Source of the DNA: Plasmopara viticola
Lineage: Eukaryota > Oomycota > Peronosporomycetes > Peronosporales > Peronosporaceae
Assembly (NCBI GenBank): GCA_001695595.3
Contig: MBPM02000035.1
Coordinates: 434,001-498,000 of the forward strand
Length of the DNA: 64,000 nt
Direction: 5' to 3'
The translations under genes were made by a program, and so were the position numbers. This document shows positions 23,201-33,763 of this stretch, one piece after another. The notes under the pieces are model-generated. The model did not search any database. It was not told the DNA's origin and was given only the letters and a program-made list of their open reading frames with translations. Every line of letters begins with the position of its first letter. Position 1 is the first letter of the stretch.

Positions 23201-23361
23201 GCCTTGGCATCATTAACCAGCCACGCCTCCGTGACGTCCTTCTCTTCCTTGACGGCCATGATGTGTCCCAGGAGACCCTTCCGCGCCAGGGTCATCCTCA
23301 TGTTAAACTCCCAGTGGTAATAGTTACCACTTCCTAGGAGGACTTCGGTGCGCTTGTTCAT
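23201..23361 (-). pseudogene. Copia gag N-terminal segment
   Basis: Minus-strand ATG at 23361 opens MNKRTEVLLGSGNYYHWEFN and runs 53 codons to ..LVNDAKA. The pattern L.G.NY..W...M is the typical N-terminal copia Gag module. Coding sense breaks off at 23201, where the inverted block begins, and the frame continues only as antisense. Confidence 0.85.
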
Positions 23362-23403
23362 ATTGGGCGAGAACGTTGCTTGAGCTTGTTGCGGCTGTTA
23401 ACC

Positions 23404-23549
23404 TGTTGAGAAGAAAGTAAAAACCGAAGTGAATATATTTATCCTGACCAATGAACGGCTACCATATGTAATTACTAATTGTGACGTACTTGTAATTATT
23501 GTGAAGCCATCCACCTGTTCAACATGCATTCAGCGGTGTAATGTTAACA
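23404..23549 (-). repeat. 5' LTR of the copia element
   Basis: 146 bp, identical to 19107-19252. The sequence just inside (minus strand: GGTTAACAGCCGCAAC) is where the primer-binding site should lie. Its match to a tRNA 3' end is not obvious, so the primer is unassigned. Confidence 0.95.
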
Positions 23550-23554
23550 AAATG

Positions 23555-26500
23555 CACTGCTCAATTTAGACATGAGTTTGTAAAAGATAACTCCATTCGG
23601 TGACAGCGCCACGCATTCGTCCGGTCACTTCATACAGAAGAGTTGCACGAAGACGAGCAAAAGGATAATAGAGTGTCAAGCAGGTGCAATTATAAAAGTA
23701 GGCCTGGCTGTTACGTGATCCCCAGAATCGTACATAACCAGGCTTAGCTTTTGTTGTCCGTCGTATTGAAATATTTCAAACGGAGTTATTGCCGAGACAA
23801 AGAAAAGCTTTCATTGATTCATCCAGATTGACTGAATCTTTACAACAGCAAATTACAGCGCGGTCGTAATACGACCGCGCTATGCTTATTGGCGCACGTA
23901 AGAATTAAGTGGTGTGTGTCAGCAAATAGAATGTATGTATCATATACGAAACGCTGAAACGCACCACTTGTACCCTTTCTTGCTTTAAAACATCGAAATC
24001 CACAGTCACCGGTGTTAAGATTGAAATTCTTGGTGGTACATTATTTCCTAGTGAATGAGTTCTGCACTCCATACAGTGTAAATCACCTTTTTTAGGTGGA
24101 GAACGGAGATCTTCTGACTGCAAGAAATAATATGTTCTTTATATTAGACTGGCCCAGCTGTACGCTTAATTTCCGTGGGCATTAAATGACCAATGTGCGC
24201 CAAAGTCTTCAGCACGACAATTTCACAAAAAATTGTGTCGAAGTTATTGCTGATTCGTCAATAGGTCATATAAAATTTGAGCGACCAACTACACCACACG
24301 GTGGATAAACAAAAGGTGATCTTGAACCAAGATATTACATATTCGCAGAAACACTGCGACCGTCAAGTCAGGCGAACGAGTATGTATAGTACTAACAAAT
24401 AGACCCAGACTTCGGCAATCGTTGAGCACACTCGCGTCGCATTATGCAGGCATTAAGTGCATAGACATACCTACTCGCTACGAATGCACTCCACGTTTTA
24501 CGTCGGGCTACCACTTTGCGCTGAGACGTGATGCTTCGCGCATGAATAAGCTATTTTATCGGCAAGCTTGCTGCGCGAGTAAATATTGGCTCTAGTGCCT
24601 CATATACCTGGGATAGGCACTGCCTTTGCGCACCGAAGACAATAAAATCCATTTCAAATATTACGGCTCGCGACACAGTCTAGTCGCCATCAACTCGGGC
24701 TGTTTGGGCAGCTTTGGTCCGCACAATTGGTTTCTTTTTTCGCATTAAGCAAATTGTTCAATTCCTCTTTTACACTATCCAAACGAGCGAGGGTGCTTGT
24801 ACCGCTGTTGTGGCCCTCCACCATTTATAAATACAAATGGTGACTTGCGCTTGGTCGCTTAGCACCCTTTTGATGATTCCACACCCTTTTCCAAGATCTC
24901 CCCGTTGTTGTTCTTATTACGACTAGTACCTGAATAAAGGCTTAAGTTCTTTTGGGGTAAATTTCTCCATGGACGACGACGATTGTCAACCATTCGTCCT
25001 GATAGAGAGGCACCATTAGATTTTGCCGTGGTAAGTTAAACTTAACTTAAAAAGTAATCAAGCGTTGTGCTCTTTTAACTGTGTCGAGACCCAATTAGAA
25101 TTGAGTCGAGTGGTTTCAAAATTGCATCTTGGGCAACTTCCTCAACTTTATCAGCCCTAAGGTTGTCACAAAGGTTCAAGCGCAACACGCCAAGTAGAAC
25201 TTTACTTTGCGATATGCCGACTATTTGATTAAGCTTTACACGCTACGCGCATTTGTAAAAGATGCCGGATAATACCGTTCCAGGATTGCCGGAGCGGTAT
25301 GTGTGACGCATCATTCATTGCCTTGTTGCGCAATTTTACCAGAGGTGATCATGCAATACATTCAAAGCATCTGACGCGCTCGCACTGACTACATCGTAGA
25401 GCACTCATGCTTTAATGGTGCAGTACATCACACCGGACTAGTTTCTTTGACAGACGTGCTGTTGCCTCAGTCAACTTCCCGCACTTTTCAAGCACTGTTA
25501 AGAGTCATTTTTTGAAATTTATCTTTTCAGGTCGCACACAGTACGTTTCAGAAAGCGTAATCAAATGCTAATGATAATATAGGATTTGCTTGTAAGAGTG
25601 ATATGTTTTTTCGATACATGATTAAAAAGTAGAAAGTTGACCCGTCATGAGTCAAGAAATCGGAAATTAGTCCCGTTTTATGTGATAATTTTTTTTCTAA
25701 CAAAGAATACTCCTGGCCCGTCTACACAGCATGATGATATGTATAGTCCTTCTCTTATCTGCATAGTCCTGGGGGACAACTTGACATTGTGTACAAAGAC
25801 CTTAGCCGATCTTTTCGGCTGCTAACATTTTTATTGTGTTTGGAACTTGAGGACTGATAAAGCAATTTATTCTTATTGGTCAAAAACTGCAAAAGCCTCC
25901 AACAATCTGCAGCTTTAAATCTGGTAGAGAAAAGAAAAATCTCTACAACTGTATATCGTGTATCCACTCGAGAGCACAGTCAATGGTCGGATGCAGGAAT
26001 TGTCTCTGTTCTTGCGCTGACAGAGTGAGATCAAATACGATCGATGTAACTACGTAATTTAAACATTTTGGCTTAAACACCGCTCACATAATCTAAGCGA
26101 TAGACGATTTCTACCTAGAAAGCGAATTTTTGGGGCACAAAAGCATTGAAGGCTAGCACTATTCGTGAGATGGAAACGAATTTTAATGTATCCAGCTTCA
26201 TGGATGTAATTCGAAGAATAACACGTATCGCCTTGTGAGCATCTCGATAGGCTTAGGCCTAACTTTATGTTATCAATCTTCATTACAGGCACAAGAAATC
26301 GGTCAAAAATCATTCTTTTCGGCAACTGTAAATAATAATTAAGCTGTGTGGTCGACGACCCGCCAACATCGTCACCAGAGCCCTCCACGAAGTCGTAACC
26401 CAGCTCGTGAGCCTGCGGCTTTACCATCAAGACAGGTAGCTTTAAAGGCGCCATTAATTGTACCTTACACGTTTCGCGCTTAAATAAGTTGCAGACTCGC

Positions 26501-26850
26501 AATCCCGTGCGTCGCTCACCCGTGCTCGCGAGCGGCCAGTATCCTCGCAACGCACCCGACGTACTTCGTGTTCGCTGTCTGATTATGCGCTTGTGTTGGA
26601 TAAGCCAAATCTCACAAATAACAACCTTAGTGAGGCGCTAGATTACTAGGTACAATCACAGCTGCATATCTTTTTGCTCCAAGAGTAAACTACATTTCGT
26701 ACTTGACAAGACGGCTGCACATTTTAAATGACTATTTTACACCATAAGTGCCAAAAGTATCGAAGCTTTGATATCCGTGAGTATATATCATGGGATACTT
26801 GTATTTTTATAGCACTGATTCTGTTCGCACAATTTTCCTACGCGGAATTC
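23555..26850. other. No gene recognised; one hairpin
   Basis: No convincing coding sequence. The minus strand around 24.65-25.0 kb has some interrupted Gag-like (basic, Asn/Arg-rich) reading. The 163-codon minus frame at 26059-26550 has no recognisable motif. Sequence 23,857-23,881 is a perfect hairpin (12-bp arms AGCGCGGTCGTA / TACGACCGCGCT, 1-nt centre). Confidence 0.45.
23857..23881. repeat. Perfect 12-bp inverted repeat
   Basis: AGCGCGGTCGTA - A - TACGACCGCGCT, GC-rich in an AT-rich setting, about 300 bp outside the copia element. No adjacent gene explains it. Confidence 0.85.
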
Positions 26851-26851
26851 C

Positions 26852-27100
26852 GTGCTTGTTTTGCGCACGAATTCCACGCGAGATGGTCCGGAGTTTGTGC
26901 GGCATTTTTTTGCCAAGTCTCGATTGCACCACATTGGCACTTGGCGAGCTACATTTCAGCAAAAAGCAGACGAATTTCTTGCTAATTATTGTGGTGAACC
27001 CGTCACACGAGCTTCCCCAGCTTCAAATGATCGCGTCATTCTCCACGTCGACATGGATTGTTTCTTAGCGAAGGTTTCGTGCCCGCACTGCAAGGCGAAT
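26852..27100 (+). pseudogene. REV1-like Y-family DNA polymerase fragment
   Basis: The reading FVRHFFAKSRLHHIGTWRAT followed by SNDRVILHVDMDCFLAKVSC matches the start of the REV1 catalytic core. REV1 proteins have 'F...SRLHHLSTW' and then 'RVI.HVDMDCFF..V' with the first metal-binding Asp (here HVDMDCF). REV1 is the deoxycytidyl transferase of translesion synthesis. Only about 80 residues survive; the frame closes soon after and no BRCT, finger, thumb or SADE-type palm motif follows. It is a gene fragment, either a decayed relic or a piece moved by a transposon, and it cannot encode an active enzyme. Confidence 0.75.
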
Positions 27101-27429
27101 CGATGGTACTCATGCATCATAACATCTTAAGATGGCACAATGCTGAGTAAGTTCTGATTACAAAGTATAAAGTCTGCTCGCACTTCTCACAGCTTCAGCG
27201 AAGCGATGCTGCAAGCGGAGTGGTACTTCGGTAAAATTTGCTTGTCTCTTTAACTGCTTTCGAACTGTTGTATGATCTGCAACGTCATACTCTCTGAGCA
27301 ACAGTTTTGCAGTGGTCACCAGATATTTCAAGATGAGCTCTAAGTGCTAAAATGGAAGCACTCAAAAGCTAAGTCTTGTTGACGTCGTCGATCATCAAAA
27401 ACGGAAACGACGTCAGAGAAGTGAATCAC

Positions 27430-27705
27430 TATAAGGCTATTAGTTTCTGGAGTGCGATGACCTCTCTATTCTTGAAGATGCTCCATTTGAACCTGGCGAC
27501 GGCCTCACGCATGAACATAATAGTGCCGCTTGCCCTCTTGATCGAAAGAAGCGAACGATGCTGTCCACATTTCGCGCTCTGCGTGCTTTTTGCTATGATG
27601 TCGCTCGCGACTGGCACTTCACAAGTTCAATTCAAGAACTGACACACTTTAGAGCCGATGACCTTCATTTTCGTCACTCATCCATGCAATATGCTTGTAA
27701 GAATT
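27430..27705 (+). pseudogene. Unrecognised coding remnant
   Basis: One plus frame reads continuously through DLSILEDAPFEPGDGL, DRKKRTMLSTFRALRAFCYD, VARDWHFTSSIQELTHFRAD and SMQYACKN. Its composition is protein-like without a start codon. I do not recognise the family. It lies 330 bp after the REV1-like fragment, and the two could be parts of one broken locus, but nothing shows that. Confidence 0.3.
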
Positions 27706-27901
27706 AGATTCCCACTTTACGTCAACAATTTTGTAATTTAGTCAACTGGCAAATGGTGCATCGTACTAGCTTACGTTACGCTAGATGCGGCCACCATTTT
27801 GTCATTTAACACAAATTTTTCAGATGGTATGCTGCGCAACAATAGAAAATATTCAGTGGGGTCGACTTAGTTGGCGATTATTGTCGAGAAAGTGATATAG
27901 A

Positions 27902-28227
27902 AGCTTGGAAAAGGTTGGGGTGACGCCCTCCTTCCAAGCGCGGGGGCTAAATGCTCGCGCGCTTCGGGCAGGTGCTCTCGGGCATCTGCAAATCTCTAAC
28001 GAGTCTCACCCTCGACGCGACGGTCTCGAGCACCGGGCGCCACCTGGGCTCTTACCAAGTCAGAGCTAAGCAAAATAATGGAAGACCCTCACGACCTCGG
28101 TGCTGGCTGCACTGCCCGCCGAACGAGACCCGACGTATGCGGACACCACTCTATGCCGTGGACTAGCTAGACTGAGCCTAGCACGTGCATAACTTGGCAA
28201 CGCGATAACGTAATACATTACATTATT
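27902..28227 (+). mobile_element. Short internally deleted LINE derivative (326 bp) with 13-bp TSD
   Basis: A perfect target duplication AAAGTGATATAGA lies at 27889-27901 and 28228-28240. The element begins (after about 5 variable bases) GGAAAAGGTTGGGGTGACGC and ends ..GATAACGTAATACATTACATT. Compared with the longer copy at 62066-63220 it is built from three separated pieces: the 5' leader (to about 62,200), a middle piece GCCACCTGGGCTCTTACCAA (at 62,691), and the last 145 bp (from 63,078). It has no open frame of its own and must move with enzymes from elsewhere. Confidence 0.92.
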
Positions 28228-28240
28228 AAAGTGATATAGA

Positions 28241-31016
28241 TTGACTGCGTACGGTACTTAAGCGGGAAGCTGTAAGAGACATTGATTACCTTGAAAGCTC
28301 CCAAACCTGGCTGCGACCTTTAATGGTCTGGTGACGCAATCGCTCAGGCGTATGAACAGACATGCTTTATCAAAATGTTGGCTCGGAGTCGTGCAGAGCA
28401 CTAAAAGACAGGCGTAGAAAACCATATGGTCCACTTACGAGCAGCCTCACGTTAAGGCACACGAATAAATATTGCTTTGGCGTAGATAAGTGCATCGTTG
28501 GCAAAATATTTTTTTACTTTCTGAGGTCCTCCCTTAGAACATGATTTCTGAAGAGAGCCCACTAAACTTGGGCAATCGAAGAATTGTCGCTTCTTTTGAG
28601 CCAAAAGAAGTGAGGCTGAGGCTCAACCTTGCAACTTACTTATCCATACGTAGTGCAATTTACGCGGTAGTGACTCTTTGATTACCTAGAAAGAAATTTT
28701 AAAAATGATTCTTTAAACCAAGTTTATTCTATGACATGCACCTCTATCAAATGTAATGCAAAAGATAAATTCGCATTTTGGAAATTCTTTAACTAGTAAT
28801 GAAGCGGTTTCAATAGATTCTTCAGGCTTCTTAGACTTTTTTTCTGCTATGCCGTCGGTCCTACAAGCCCCTTCACTCCTCCCACGAGCATTTTGTCCAG
28901 CTTATCAGAGCAATTCATGAGCAATTAGGTACCAGTCCAATCGTACTGGTAGCCGTGCACATAGCCAGTGCTACCGATGTTTGATGATGTGTTTGCTTAG
29001 TCTCTCTTTGTTCAAATTGAGTAGCCCAGTGCGGCTCAATGCGCGCTAATGCGTCGTCGCCTTTTCCAATGAAAAAATCTTAAACGAGACATTCCGCGTT
29101 GTGATTGCTCAAGATCGTGCATTTCACACCTCCGAGTATATTGACGTCTAGTATAGGGCTATGGTTGTTCTAGCCGTCGCTCCACATGCGTCGCGAAGCA
29201 GAACCCTGGACGTCTTGACAATGGGATAATACTATGTCACGCTGGACGTACAGCGAATGCTATCCACAACTAGCACACGGAACGACTTCGTCCTCACCAC
29301 ATCCGTCCGCTGGCAGTCTATAAAGAGATTAATATAGATTATCTTTGAGGAAGAGAGTTACAGACCATTCCAGCAGTAAAACTCGTAGCTCTTGGACAAA
29401 TTTTCTCTTTTCCTGCTCTTTGTAAGGAGAAGTGGCAAAAAAGACTTACGTCAGCCGTTGCATTAGCCAACTTCAGGTGGGAAGTGCCGCCTTAATGAGG
29501 TATTGCGCATTCGCGTGGTCTTTAATCAAGTTTTGAGATTAACAGAGCAATCAAGTTTTGAGATAAACAGAGCCAATTTGTGCGCAACATTTTAAACATT
29601 ATGACAAATCTAATCACTTTGATACAGATCAGATATTCGCTACCTTTTCTCCTTAGAAGGTTTCCCCGCTCATTGTTAACAGCTTCGATTGGAACAAGGT
29701 TTTTGGCTAAGTCACAAATGCCATCGACTCAGACGACTCCATCTTCTTCTGCTGAAGAAGTTTCAATAGCATGCCAGAAGTGGAAAGGGCTTCCAGACGC
29801 GAACTGATTGCTTCGGGCTGTTGTACAACTAAGTGTTGTATCGTCTCGGGGAAAGCAAGGCTTTAAGGGCAATTGTTGCCTTCTGAATGATGCTCAAAAA
29901 TCGATTAATTGTGTCACACAGTACAGTTTAACTAAAAATATGTGTGACACATGGGGATATCCGTGCAACACCATCACAAAATTCATCTCCAAGAGCGGTA
30001 AGGAAGGCTTCAGGTACTCAGGTTTCGAACGCGCGTATTTGAACACTCCACATAAAAATGCCGCTGACCTCGGTGGTCAAGCAGCGTTTGCGCAGGCCAC
30101 TATCTTCTCAGTCTAGAGCCTTTTTCATGAGAAGCACATAGTTCTATGCGCCCGTATGTACACACTTAAGATTTCTCTCGAGGATAGCCCTTAAATTCCG
30201 ACCGTAGTTTCTTTGGAGCGGGCCGGATCGTTAAGGAGATTATGGCCTTTTTCGACAACAATTCTCGTAAGTTTCGCAAACGGATTGACCGCTGCACGTC
30301 TCAGACAAGGTCTCCGAACTGCGTCGTAAAGTTAGTTATCTTCTTAGTCAACCATAGGACTGATCGACCGTTTGAGTGTGCCGCTCGTGAAATGTTAAAT
30401 TGAAAGATATTTTATTTTGCTATAAGCAATAAATTTATCCACTTTGGAGTGTTGTTGATTAAAGCATAGCAATTATATCCCTACCTTGCTTTTACGTCTA
30501 GCCGACTTGTTGTGGGGTCTCGCGATTATTTTCGCGCAAGAATTGGTCTGATATTAGGGATCTACGCGAAAAAACTTGTCAATTGTACAAGCAAAAGTGC
30601 TCTAAAGATTTAGCAAAGTCCTAGGTCTCGAGTGAAGAGCCTTTTAGCCCACAAATTAAGCACATTAGCACACTTACTCTGCAGTACATCTTCGAGCACA
30701 CATTAAGCCCTTTCCGGCAGACCATTTATCTGAAACGGATATGCTGCTGACATTGGAATAGGGTCCCAAATAATTTGCCCCACTTTACCAGATCAGCGAT
30801 AGATGCGGGTCCGCATCCATAGTTTTTGCCGTTTGTCGCATGCCATGCAAAGTGTAACATTTTTCTGACATAATGACGTTTCTACCATACTTGCGAAACT
30901 TTATTAATTCGATCATCAAAAGCTTAAGATAGTATGGAAAGCCTCGAACTTTTGCGTTTGATCTCATATATTATGATGGAGGAACCGTACCCTTTATTTG
31001 GTTTTTACAAAGCTGA
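28241..31016. other. No recognised gene
   Basis: The 29580-29807 and 29808-30116 plus-strand frames (75 and 102 codons) are nearly contiguous and could be parts of one decayed coding sequence, but no motif identifies them. A 23-25 bp direct repeat (AATCAAGTTTTGAGAT.AACAG) occurs twice at about 29,526-29,574. Confidence 0.4.
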
Positions 31017-31320
31017 CGCTGTGGCCGGAGTAATCAGTCGCTCGATGACAAAAAGGTACCCACACAATACACCATAATTTCAAATTGATGCAATCGGCGA
31101 TAGGTCACTTAATAGAGGAGTAATCACACCACTGCCTTACAATTTGCATCCGAATGGGTGGGTACCATTTAGTGTGGACTGGACTCCCCGTTGATCGGAA
31201 AATGCGATAGCGTAATGAGGTAATACGCATTCTAGTCTTAAGAAATCGGGTAATTACTAGCATTCCGCTTTAGAGACAGCTTAGACCTATTGTGTTTGTT
31301 CTGGTCGCTTAAGTGTCACA
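31017..31320 (+). mobile_element. Old copy of tRNA-derived SINE
   Basis: Collinear, diverged match to 63,222-63,545: CTGTGGCCGGAG (A-box side), AAAGGTACCC, GATAGGTCACT, ATCACACC.CTG, TAGCGTAATGAGG, CTAGCATTCC, AGACAGCTTAG, GGTCGCTTAA. The B-box is mutated, so the copy is probably silent. Confidence 0.7.
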
Positions 31321-31405
31321 AAAAGAGAGCCGCTCAACTTTTCATTAATGCCGCAAAGACACTTCTATTATATGATAATTTAAGAGGACATTAGTAATAA
31401 AAAGA

Positions 31406-32122
31406 AGAGCCGCGTTATCCATCCCCCCTCACTTCGTTATCCATCCTCCATCTTTATTCATGAAATAACTACTGATTGGCTAAAACTCGGGCTTGGTTTT
31501 TAAATGTTCGTGACGTCACTACTGCCTTCCCATCTACAACACGAATTAATTGATTTTCTTCTAAACTGCGCGGTCCAGAATATTGTTAACTCTTGAAGAC
31601 TGCTCAAACTCTCATTTTTTATCTCAAAAGTAAAAAGTTGCGCGAGGGGGAAGTGTAGAGCCTAGTGCTGACAAAAATCTGAATCACGGTAAGAGCATCA
31701 ATCATTTCTTCAAAAATTAATGTGGTTAGATCGAAATAAGGCGATGCCTACTGGGAATGGCCTAGTGATAACAACGGTAAGCACTGTGTTTAGTTCAATT
31801 GTGGCACAATTTTATCATCTCAGAAGGATTTTATAATTGTTGTACGATACCGGGCAAAGCCAGTTTACCGAAACGATGTGAACAATATTGATAGCTGAGG
31901 CAGTGACGGCGTGACATTGTCTGCTCGCGCAATCGGCATGTTCGCGAATTACGAACATTCTGTGGATGTTGAAGTAAATAGCAAAAAGAGGTTAAGAGGA
32001 AACTGGCGTCACGAACATTAAATTACCGAGCCCGATTTTTAGCCAATCACTAGTTAATTTAACTAGTCAATCACAAATGGGGGATGGATAACGAAATTGG
32101 GGGGGATGGATAACGCGGCTCT
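31406..32122. mobile_element. Foldback/MITE-like DNA element, 717 bp, with long imperfect TIRs
   Basis: The ends AGAGCCGCGTTATCCATCCC / GGGATGGATAACGCGGCTCT are inverted repeats. CGTTATCCATCC is repeated again inside each end. Similarity of the arms continues inward to about 31517 and from about 32004 (GATTGGCTAAAA...TCGTGACGTCA / TGGCGTCACGA...TTTTAGCCAATC), giving arms of about 110-120 bp. The flanks show a possible 4-bp target duplication AAGA (31402-31405 and 32123-32126). The central 490 bp has no transposase frame. The superfamily is unassigned. Confidence 0.88.
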
Positions 32123-33763
32123 AAGAAAAAGTAATTAAATTGAGCGATTCGCTGATTACACTACACGGCACGATATAAGCAGTTTTATAATGGTGTGTCA
32201 CATTCGTAGTGATCCAACTGATTATTTTGTGGCGGTACCTCAGTACCTCATTAAGAATGCTTTAACGACGCGTCCTCTACTCGATACTACCGATGATAAA
32301 ATTTATGACGAATACGTCGATCGACAAGAGCTGTTGGAGTCACGCTAGGTAGAAGAGCTGCATTTCGAGGAATCGGCAATATTTTGGCGCATGTCGAGAG
32401 AGACATTGACAACTAGTTGAGGTGCGAAACGTTCCACTTGCAATTGGCTTTGGTTAAGTGCCAAGTATTGCGATGTCATTAAGCGTGTATTGCATTTGAA
32501 TACCTAAAGAATTAATTTTCGAAAGCAGAATATCCTGGATTTCACTATATTGCACCACCATTCGGCAGCTTTCACAATACCTGCCCACGTCTGCCAATCA
32601 GTAATGGTGCGAGGTGTCGGTGCCGAAACTTGACTAAGCGCCATTCTCGTTGGATCAAATGTCGCATCAGCCTCTTCCTACTTTGACCCGCCAGTCATCG
32701 AGCTACCTCGTGTCAAATTTCCGATGCAGCCAGGATTGCATTCTTTCGCGGATAGTCGAAAATCACAATACGTCCATCAAAGAGGGCGAGAATCCGGAGT
32801 GCAACTCGCATACCTTTGCTGTCCCCAACGGCTCGCCAACGACGACTCCCTTTCGAACGACGTGAGGATCAATGTCGTCGTCTATATCGAAATAATTTGC
32901 AATCACGTCAAGATCCAGCACGAATGCGCTGGATCTTGACGTGGTGGAAGAAGAATAGAAACCCCCTGCTCTAATTTCTATAAGAAAGATAGACCGCTTA
33001 TTGTCCGCTTCACCGTGCACAAAAAAGAGTCTGGGGTCCCCTTAAGCACATTGAGAGGCAGCAGTGACGTACTACTATACTGTGATCAAGCGCGTCCACT
33101 GAGCGTAAGGCGTGGTGCAAATCTTATACCGGACTGCAAGCAATGTTTATTACGTACGTCAAACAAGACCTATTTCATTGCAATGCGGCAGTCATTCGAG
33201 AATGTACAGGCCCCATCTGTACGATATACGATACACGCTCTTTTTCTCAAGCCTGTCGCGCTGTGAAAGACATCACGTAAAATTAATGAAAACATCGGGT
33301 ATCTGGCAACCTACCTGTATAGAAAAGTGTACAATCCTTAACTCCACATTATTGAGCAGCTGCTTACTAAAAGACCGTACTTCTTCCCAACGCTTCCAGC
33401 TATAGAACCTCACCACAAAGGTTCAATAGCAATTATTGGGCAACGTGGAGTCTCTAACCTTTCATGCCTTTTGTAGGACGAACGTCAGAAATATCATTCT
33501 CGATTGCCGCATGCCCCCATAAGTCTCATTTGTCTCCTTCTGTCAGTGCCAATTGCACGGCAAAGTCGCAAACTTTCCAGTCTCTCGGTCCGTAAATTTA
33601 AAGTCACTAAGCTCGGTGCTCACGTGCACAATATGCGATGAAATAGATTCCCAGTATAAATTACGGTGGATGTCCAACATAAGAGCATACCATAAAGTGT
33701 AATTTTAGTTAAATGATACGTTTTAATTACGATTAAACTCTAGAGCTAAAGCCTTGCCATTCC
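32123..33763. other. No recognised gene; one hairpin
   Basis: A plus reading at 32,205-32,400 (TDYFVAVPQYLIKNALTTRP, EELHFEESAIFWRMS) and a minus reading at 32,763-32,960 (DLDVIANYFDIDDDIDPHVV) are protein-like but short and unidentifiable. At 32,904-32,943 a perfect 16-bp inverted repeat (CACGTCAAGATCCAGC / GCTGGATCTTGACGTG) encloses 8 nt. Confidence 0.4.
32904..32943. repeat. Perfect 16-bp inverted repeat, 8-nt loop
   Basis: CACGTCAAGATCCAGC at 32904-32919 and its exact reverse complement at 32928-32943. Function unknown. Confidence 0.85.

Larger units (their letters stand above)
19107..23549 (-). mobile_element. Young Ty1/copia LTR retrotransposon with internal gag inversion
   Basis: Two LTRs of 146 bp at 19107-19252 and 23404-23549 appear identical base for base, begin TGTTGAG and end GTTAACA (TG...CA; inverted for the element). 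They are flanked by a 5-bp target duplication AAATG (19102-19106 and 23550-23554). Transcription runs on minus, so 23549 is the 5' end. A purine tract GTGAGTGGGAG precedes the 3' LTR (19253-19263), as a polypurine tract should. The internal region holds a complete pol (19266-22664) and gag, but 22678-23200 is inverted. Identical LTRs mean very recent insertion. The family has an older, broken copy at 6.7-8.4 kb. Confidence 0.97.

Noticed and set aside
26059..26550. 163-codon minus frame as a gene
   Set aside because: No recognisable domain, signal peptide, repeat relationship or promoter; length is within what chance allows in a 64-kb window.
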